The translations under genes were made by a program, and so were the position numbers. 64,000 nt of DNA from assembly GCF_030272615.1 (NCBI RefSeq), contig NC_081415.1, positions 422,497,757 through 422,561,756 of the forward strand, written 5' to 3'. Shown here one piece after another: positions 57,934-64,000 of this stretch (position 1 is its first letter; each line of letters starts with the position of its first letter). Origin of the DNA: Cryptomeria japonica (taxonomy: Eukaryota; Streptophyta; Pinopsida; Cupressales; Cupressaceae). Below the pieces are notes generated by a model that saw only the letters and a list, made by a program, of their open reading frames with translations, was not told where the DNA came from and searched no databases.

Positions 57934-58997
57934 TGTATACACCTAAAAATGGTCTGAAGATAATTAATTAAATAAGCAATTATTTAATTAATCCTCCTCC
58001 CCAATTTAATTAAATTCACTAAGCAATTTGATTAAATCTCTCATTCATCTACTTATTAATAAATCTAAGGATTTATTAAATAGGTTCATTTCACCCCTTT
58101 AATTAATTAATTCAAATTAATTAATTCCCTCCATCCAAATTCATTTCTTCTAATCCTAATTAATTAAAACAAATCAAATTCATGAGTTGTTGAGATTAAT
58201 TATCCTTTTCATATTATTTGAATTTTTAAATTCAAATTCTCCTAACTTCTACCACTCCTAAACCTAACCATTCCTAAACCTAACCCATTCTACCTACCCA
58301 TCATCTACCCTTTCATCCAACATCTTCTAGAACCTTTGTGACACTTGTCACTAAGTGTTCCCTTTCATCCTACTCCTTCTAGAAGCCTCTTGACACTTGT
58401 CACCATAGAGATGACAGATGTTCCCTTTAATCCAACCCCCTTTGCCATCTTCCTCCAATTTAACCATTGATATCTTCATATCAATCTTGACTGTTGATTC
58501 TTGCCACATCACCTCTAGCCTTGGGAAATCCTATAAATAGACCTCATTTTGGAGCACAAAGGGTCCCAATTTCATGTCCCAATTTCATATCCCAATTTCA
58601 TATCATTTTTGCATCCGATCTCATTCTCATCTTATGCATTGTTATTATAGGCATCTAGCTTATAGTTTATCAGTTTTAGGAATGTTTTTATGCTCAATTT
58701 TAGCTTAAATCTTAGCTTATTTTATAGATCAATCATGAAATCATATAGCTTAACCATGCTATTCTTGCTAAGATCATGCATTTTCATGTTTTAAATCCTC
58801 CATCTAGGTGTAGTCAAGTCATTGGAATATGCATAATCAGATTTGAGAGCATTTTTCATACTCGCATTTACTAGGAGACAATAAGTCGATTGGCTATGGT
58901 TTTGTCTTTCTTTGATTTAAATCTTCTAACCATGCTTGTAATGATTTATTGAGTGCATTGTGTTTGTAGGTACAGGTACACTTCACAGAGAATGACA
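57934..58997 (+). repeat. 5' LTR of second Tat element
   Basis: Runs from TGTATACACCTAAAAATG to GAGAATGACA. It has AT-rich U3 blocks like the other TGTAGACACC LTRs, and a triple 'tcccaatttcat' repeat after the TATA box. Confidence 0.8.
58532..58540 (+). promoter_or_regulatory. LTR TATA box
   Basis: TATAAATAG in 'cctataaatagacc' is a strong plant TATA match in the middle of the LTR, 465 bases before its end. It would place the transcript start near 58565. Confidence 0.65.
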
Positions 58998-59000
58998 TTT

Positions 59001-59019
59001 TGGCGCTCATTGTGGGGCC
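59001..59019 (+). other. Primer binding site of second Tat element
   Basis: TGGCGCTCATTGTGGGGCC starts three bases after the LTR end. It is close to the TGGCGCC...GTGGGG form seen in plant Tat elements. The matching tRNA was not checked. Confidence 0.7.
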
Positions 59020-59095
59020 GAAATCATCATTTTTGACCTCTTAATCTTCAACAAACTTCATCTCTGTTTGGCTCTGGTTCAGATATTCGTACAAG

Positions 59096-59380
59096 TTACC
59101 TTTTCAGCTCGTATGAACTCCCTTTTAACCCAGGATGACACTTCATCCTGACTCGTACGAGCCCATTTTCCTTGTCATATGAGGTATACATTCATGTCAT
59201 ACAAGTTCATTTGCTAGTAAATCATGTGTCGTACAAGTTGATTTTCACTGTCGTACTAGAGCTAATTCTGTTTCGTACGAATTTTTGGCTTCAAAATCTT
59301 ATGTCATATGAGTCTGCTTTTATTCCTTCGCGAAATCTAAATTTGTGTCGTACTAATTGGTAAATCATGTCGTACAAGTT
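59096..59380 (+). repeat. Cluster of TCGTACGA-like motifs in leader
   Basis: About eleven copies of a word close to GTCGTACAAGTT occur in 285 bases, including the palindrome TCGTACGA (59152 and 59271) and forms such as TCATATGA. Spacing is irregular (20-45 bases). TCATATGA is what TCGTACGA becomes if both CG sites lose methyl-C. A few more variants lie at 60617-60780. Confidence 0.7.
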
Positions 59381-59879
59381 TCTGCATCTCTGATTTTTTG
59401 ATAAACTACAAGTTAGAATTTTCAAGTTTGTCTATACGTTGGTAATTTGCATTTTTGAAGGCCTTATGGTCATTTTTAGCCCTTGAAAGTGCCAAACATT
59501 TGTTTCAAAATCTCATCTACAACTCTTGGAGACCTTTCCAACGAGTTAAACGGTTCGTCATTTCGAGTCTCGAGCAAAAAGTTATGCCTATTTGAAGTTA
59601 GGCTAAAATTTCATATAGATTTTTTTGAAAATTTCGTAGTTCGGATCACTAATGCTAATCTTGTTATGTCTATGCGATGTTTGCAGCCTAACTCTTTTCT
59701 GCAGGACGCTTTCCAAAGATACACTTGTCAAAGACAAATTCAAAACACAATCATGACTACTAATGGATCTATTTTGCAGGTTGCCTAAGGATTCAACAAA
59801 AACTTTGTGTATTCTTTAAGATTTTTAGGCACACTTCAATTTGGGCTAAAAAATGAACTATCATGTCTTATGTGTCTTT

Positions 59880-60220
59880 GATGATAGGTGAGTATGCTCT
59901 CACCTTTCTTAGGTGATCAGAAAGCTAGACTCATCTTTTGCTTTCATTAGTGCATTTCTTTAGCAGGCCTGCCCTCCCGAGGAGTTATTACTCTTAGCCC
60001 TCAAGGTCGGTGAGAGGGGAACAACCTAAGTGGGAATGGCTAATGCCAAGTAATCCAACCCACTATAAAATAAATGTGTTTTTGATGAAATCAAAGCAAC
60101 GACAGTGCTCAGGAATAGCTCTCCTCCATATCTTCGGGTATATCAAACCTTGGTTTTCAAGGCTGGGAGACCTCTTAATTGAGTTTATACCCCGACGCGT
60201 CGAACGGATCCCTTACTAGT
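59880..60220 (+). other. Tat leader block shared with LARD
   Basis: It has 'gagtatgctct', 'gatcagaaagctaga', 'gcctgccctcccgag' and 'gagaggggaacaacc' in the order found on the minus strand at 15600-16000. It is non-coding and probably part of the RNA leader (packaging or dimer region). Confidence 0.55.
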
Positions 60221-61270
60221 GCCGGTTAAAATAGAAGCTACCTGATTCACCTCCGAAAGGGTGATAATCTTTGTGTAAGAGAGATAGTAACTCTCCCAAG
60301 ACACTTGCCATATCATGCCCCCATTAGCGTTTGGAGTTGGATAATACGGCGTTGAGAATCCATTGCGTGAGACTCAGCAGTCGTATTCTGATTAGCTATT
60401 GGGTGTGTACCTAAGTCAGCAAGCAAAGGTTTTCATTCTCAGCCAACTTCCTTAGGGTTTAGCTTGATTGAGAGTCATGTATCACATCATGTGTTTGTTG
60501 TGTATTCATCCCTAAATTGAAAAATCAGACACTTAAAATAGGAAAACCAAAGTAAAACATCAAAATTCAGTGATCAAAACTCAAACAAACAAACACTTTT
60601 TACACTTTTTAAAATACCTATCATGCGAGTCAAGATATTTTGTCGTACTTCTTGATCTTATGTCATTCAAGTCAAGGTTATATTTCATATGAAACACTGC
60701 TTTACATGTGAAGTCACTAGTCTGTCATTCTATTTTGTATCTCTTGTCATTCTATGCTGCATAATCTGTTGTACGAAACTCTGCATCTGTCAATCCAAAG
60801 CTGTGTCCTGCATGCCTATTTCAGATTTATCATTTCTACCTGATCAATTTGCAGTAAGCATAAACACTTGTTATCTATCAATCTATGCTTAGATTGTCTG
60901 CTTGGCTTGCTTGGTCAAGTTATCATCCATCAAAATCAAACTCTAGAAAATATACACCTCAAGATTTTCAAGTGCTTACCCCCAACAAGTTAAAAATCTA
61001 AACATCTCAAAGTGCATTATCACCCTCTTTGATAAACTGATCACTCAAACATAGTTTCTCATCACTATCTATCATCCTTTATCATGAAACTAAAATGTTT
61101 GGTCAGGATAACCTTGTCCGACATCGTAGGATATATCATTCCTACTGGACTTGGTTCTTATCAAATCACCACCATTGCACTCCTAAACCGAAGATCAAAA
61201 AACTTGCAAACTTTTAAACACTTGAATTCTCTTTTAGTGTCATATCACTCTATTGCCTTGAAACTGACTA
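60221..61270 (+). other. Leader without gag
   Basis: Gag is expected between leader and protease, but I find no capsid block or zinc knuckle here. Short open frames are not convincing. A deletion of gag is the simplest reading. Confidence 0.5.
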
Positions 61271-62398
61271 TTGATCACTTACCCAAAACAATCTTTTGGA
61301 CAATCAAATCCTAGCACAATATCAACCGCAATGCCCATTTTAACAAGAGAGCAGAGACATAAGATTGCTGAAACATTTGAAATAGCTGAAAATCATATCA
61401 ACATGACATACCAAAGCAAAACACAAGAAGAAAACATGACAAACCAACATATCAGAGCAATCAAACAAGTTCAAAATCAGAATCCAACTATGTTAAAACC
61501 TCACAAGGATTTAAATACATCTCCAAAGAAAAGTGCCTCTTTTATGCACCTTTTAAAGAGATCCCTAAAGGATTTGGCTAAAGAATATCAAAATCATGCA
61601 CCCATATCTAAAAATGATCCATCCATCCATAAGAAAATTGACGCTCCAAAGGCATCTATTCCTACACCTCTTGAAAGCTTGCAAGAACCTTCCATAGCAT
61701 CCTTGCCAAATAATGCATCCAAAGCTAAATTTCCTCAAGCAATATCCATAATGACCATCAAGCCTATTTCAGAGGATCTTATTCAAAGCTCATCTCCTTC
61801 ATATCCAAGCATTGATTCATTACAAAATCCCCATAGCGCTTCCTTGCAAATTGAAGTCCTCATTCATAGAACGCTTGTTAAACATGTCCTGATAGATGGG
61901 GGAGCTAGCTTGAACATTTTCTCTTTGAGTCTTGTCCGTGCTCTAGGATATTCAGAAGATGCAGCTGATCCCCAGAAAAGGATAAAAATCAAAGCACATA
62001 ATAAAGAAGAACATTCATCTAAAGGAATGGTGATATTACCCATCACAGTGGGACCTTTGCAAAAAGATACAGCATGCCAAGTTTTAGACTTGGACCTACC
62101 ATACAATATACTCTTGGGAGGACCATGGATACAAGATATGCAAGTTGTCCCATCAACCTATCATCAATGTGTAAAATTTCCCTACAATGGGCAGGAAATC
62201 ACAATAACAGCAGACTCAAATCCATTGCAGTGTTGTAATAATATGAAATCATCTCAAGAGGTCAGTGTTTCACATAACAGAGATGTAGCAGTTTCAAGCA
62301 CACTATCCAAGGAACAATCATTTGCATCAATTTTATCAAACATGGAAAAACAAATACAGCTAAGAGATCAAGGGACCGAAGAATATTTGCTATCATGA
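61271..62398 (+). pseudogene. PR: Protease part of second Tat element
   Basis: 375 open codons. The first 180 are basic and Ser/Pro/Lys-rich (MTIKPISEDLIQSSSPSYPS); the source is unclear and may include the end of a deleted gag. The protease reads VLIDGGASLNIF (Asp 61895-61897), KGMVILPITVGP, LDLPYNILLGGPWIQDM and VVPSTYHQCVKFPYNG. It is close to the host protease at 3455 and better kept. It ends at TGA 62396; the frame is otherwise intact. Confidence 0.8.
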
Positions 62399-62464
62399 AA
62401 AAACAAACAAGAGCAACTTCAAATTGAAAGGGAAGAAGCAGATATAGAAGTCGATGTAGTTCAC

Positions 62465-63529
62465 ATGTATGCAAGACAAACGTTAGGAACTAGCCTACTT
62501 GAATCAGAATCACATTCGACTGACATGGACTTAACCGAGGATGATCATGATTTTCTTATACGAGGTTATTCTAATGAGAGTATCATTCTAGACATGGAAA
62601 TACATACTGAAAGCTCTGACATCTCTATCATGACCCCTAATATCTTTGAAACATCTCAACCTAAAGATTTTTTATCCTTAAGCTATCCTGAACCTATGGA
62701 TTGGGAAAATGAAAGACATACTGCCATTGATACCTTACCTAATGACCATGCCATATCCTTATATCTTAATGAAATCAAACCCACAACAACTTTCACCAGG
62801 GATTCCGCTAACGTATCTTCAAGTCAACTGGATGTCAAATCTCCTAGTCGCAAAAGTGAAAATAAAGAAAGCAATATCAGGTCTAATGCTGAAAACCATT
62901 TCTTGGCAACATTAGATCAAAAAAAAGTTAAAACAAAGGATGCATCTAACGGTGAAAACCTCCTTGAGGTGCCGGAAGATGGGAGATTTGACACCTTACC
63001 TAATGTTTATCAAGAGAAGTTATATATCCTAATACAACCGGCAGAGGCAGTTATCATTGGAACAACTGATCTACATCCAACAATCTCTCTATCAAAACTA
63101 GCAAGGCATAAATACTTGAAACCATTCAAAAGATGGGAAGTCAATTTTACCTGTTCATATATAGACATTCCAGGGTTCGATCCATATCTTACAATACATC
63201 ACCCGAATATCTGTCTGGGAGCAAGCATCAATAATAGAACACAACATGGATCAAGAGCAGGAATTCTATTCATCACACCACAAGGTCATACAATCCCGAA
63301 AGCATACAAATTAAGCTTTTCGTGTATAAACAATATAGCAGAGTATGAAGCATTGGTAACATGTATCAAAATGGTTGTAGAAAGGAACATTAAACAATTT
63401 CAAGTCTTTGGAGACTCTCAGCTTGTCATTAATCAAATCAATGATGACTATCAAACAAAAGATGACAAACTCATGCCTTACAAAAAAATGGTGGATGATA
63501 TCAAGAAATACTTTTTAGAAATCTTTTGA
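62465..63529 (+). pseudogene. Joined RT head and second RNase H
   Basis: 354 open codons. The first part is an acidic linker. At about 63150-63215 the start of RT is seen (SYIDIPGFDPYLTIHH), matching SYADMSGLDPE of the host element. Then, instead of the KPVKQKLRKMHP-type RT body, the frame goes directly to TQHGSRAGILFITPQG, NNIAEYEALVTCI, FGDSQLVINQINDDY (Asp 63413-63415), the second RNase H of Tat elements. RT and first RNase H (about 2 kb in the host) are absent, yet the frame is kept across the junction (about 63211-63235). A shift at 63529 ends it. Confidence 0.75.
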
Positions 63530-64000
63530 ACAGATTCGAAGAAATGACAACAAAGTAGCAGACACCATGGCTACACTTGCTTCTCTATTGTAGACACAGG
63601 AAAATCAACAGCGTTATGAATTCCTGGTTGAAGAGTTGTTTCATCTCGCCTATAATTGTCCTGATTCCCAAACCATCTGTCAAATAATTGGACATGATTC
63701 CTCCTGTTATGGCCAAACTTACACATACCTGAGGGACAATAGCCTACCTCCTGACTTATCAAAAAACCAAAAGAGAAACTTTATTCATCAATCCTCTCAT
63801 TTTACTCTCATCGCAGACACCCTGTTTAAACAAGGTCTAGATAGTACTCTCTTACGATGTCTTGAACAAGAAGAATCTGAGAAGGCCTTACATGAAGTCC
63901 ATAACGACATTTGTGGCACTCATTCAAGTGGTCTTACCCTTTCGAAAAAACTCATACACTTGGCTACTATTGGCCGACTATGGAATGAGATTCTTTTAAG
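63530..64000 (+). pseudogene. IN: End of second RNase H and integrase zinc finger, partial
   Basis: One frame after the shift reads NDNKVADTMATLASLL, a stop (63592), YEFLVEELFHLAY, LPPDLSKNQKRNF, ADTLFKQGLDSTLLRCL, then HEVHNDICGTHSSG, the first part of the HHCC finger. A one-base insertion near 63958 precedes GYYWPTME. The window ends inside integrase. Confidence 0.75.

Larger units (their letters stand above)
57934..64000 (+). mobile_element. Second Tat-type gypsy element, internally deleted, runs off window
   Basis: A complete 5' LTR (57934-58997), a primer site, a long leader, a protease with DGGAS, a joined RT-head/second RNase H frame and the start of integrase. Gag and its knuckle, the RT body and the first RNase H are missing. 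LTR start, protease type and domain order make it a Tat relative of the host element at the left. The 3' end lies outside the window, so there is no target duplication to check. Confidence 0.8.

Noticed and set aside
1-64000. CRISPR arrays, tRNA or rRNA genes
   Set aside because: I saw no regularly spaced identical repeats, and no cloverleaf or rRNA-like sequence was noticed on either strand.

Overview
This window looks like intergenic DNA from a seed plant with a large, repeat-filled genome. A conifer or other gymnosperm is most likely. That guess rests on nested LTR retrotransposons, Tat-lineage Ty3/gypsy elements, Copia LTRs with a TGTTGGCAATTG start, and a decayed plant NPF transporter gene. 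I see no intact cellular gene, tRNA, rRNA or CRISPR array.

Region 1 to about 39150 is one very large, old Tat-type Ty3/gypsy element on the + strand that has been a landing site for other elements. Its own parts, in order, are leader, gag, protease, G-patch, RT, RNase H, second (archaeal-type) RNase H, integrase, a long 3' spacer that carries an antisense two-exon plant mobile domain (PMD) gene, polypurine tract and 3' LTR. Its 5' LTR lies outside the window. Five insertions interrupt it: a reverse Copia solo LTR (4292-5177); a solo LTR (7059-8309) of the same family as a gag/protease-only element; a reverse non-coding LARD-like element (9813-17234, TSD AAGTG); that gag/protease-only element itself (18347-25938, TSD AAGAG); and a full Ty1/Copia element inside the 3' LTR (32284-38971). 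Removing the inserts restores continuous gypsy coding or LTR sequence.

Region 39400-55570 is a LINE-rich zone. It holds the 3' end of an L1-like LINE (39422-41978), a broken intron-containing NPF/PTR transporter pseudogene (43800-48608), the LTR and gag of a Ty3/gypsy element of chromovirus type (49661-51718), and four further LINE-like 3' ends. Two of these, on the minus strand (45053-47009 and 53732-55567), share the same 5' terminus, an RNase H remnant, an uncharacterised protein of about 200 residues and the same 3' tail. A third copy (52200-53455) keeps the protein nearly whole (197 codons, one stop). This recurrent unit is my best candidate for something undescribed.

Region 57284-57933 is an unrecognised pseudogene behind a telo-box-like leader, cut by a second Tat element (57934 to beyond 64000). 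That element has a complete LTR, a primer binding site, a leader with about eleven spaced TCGTACGA-like motifs, a protease, and a polyprotein in which the start of RT is joined in frame to the second RNase H, with the RT and first RNase H missing.

Every coding unit is broken by stops or shifts, so the window is a record of past insertion rather than a set of working genes. All calls come from reading the sequence; no database search was run.
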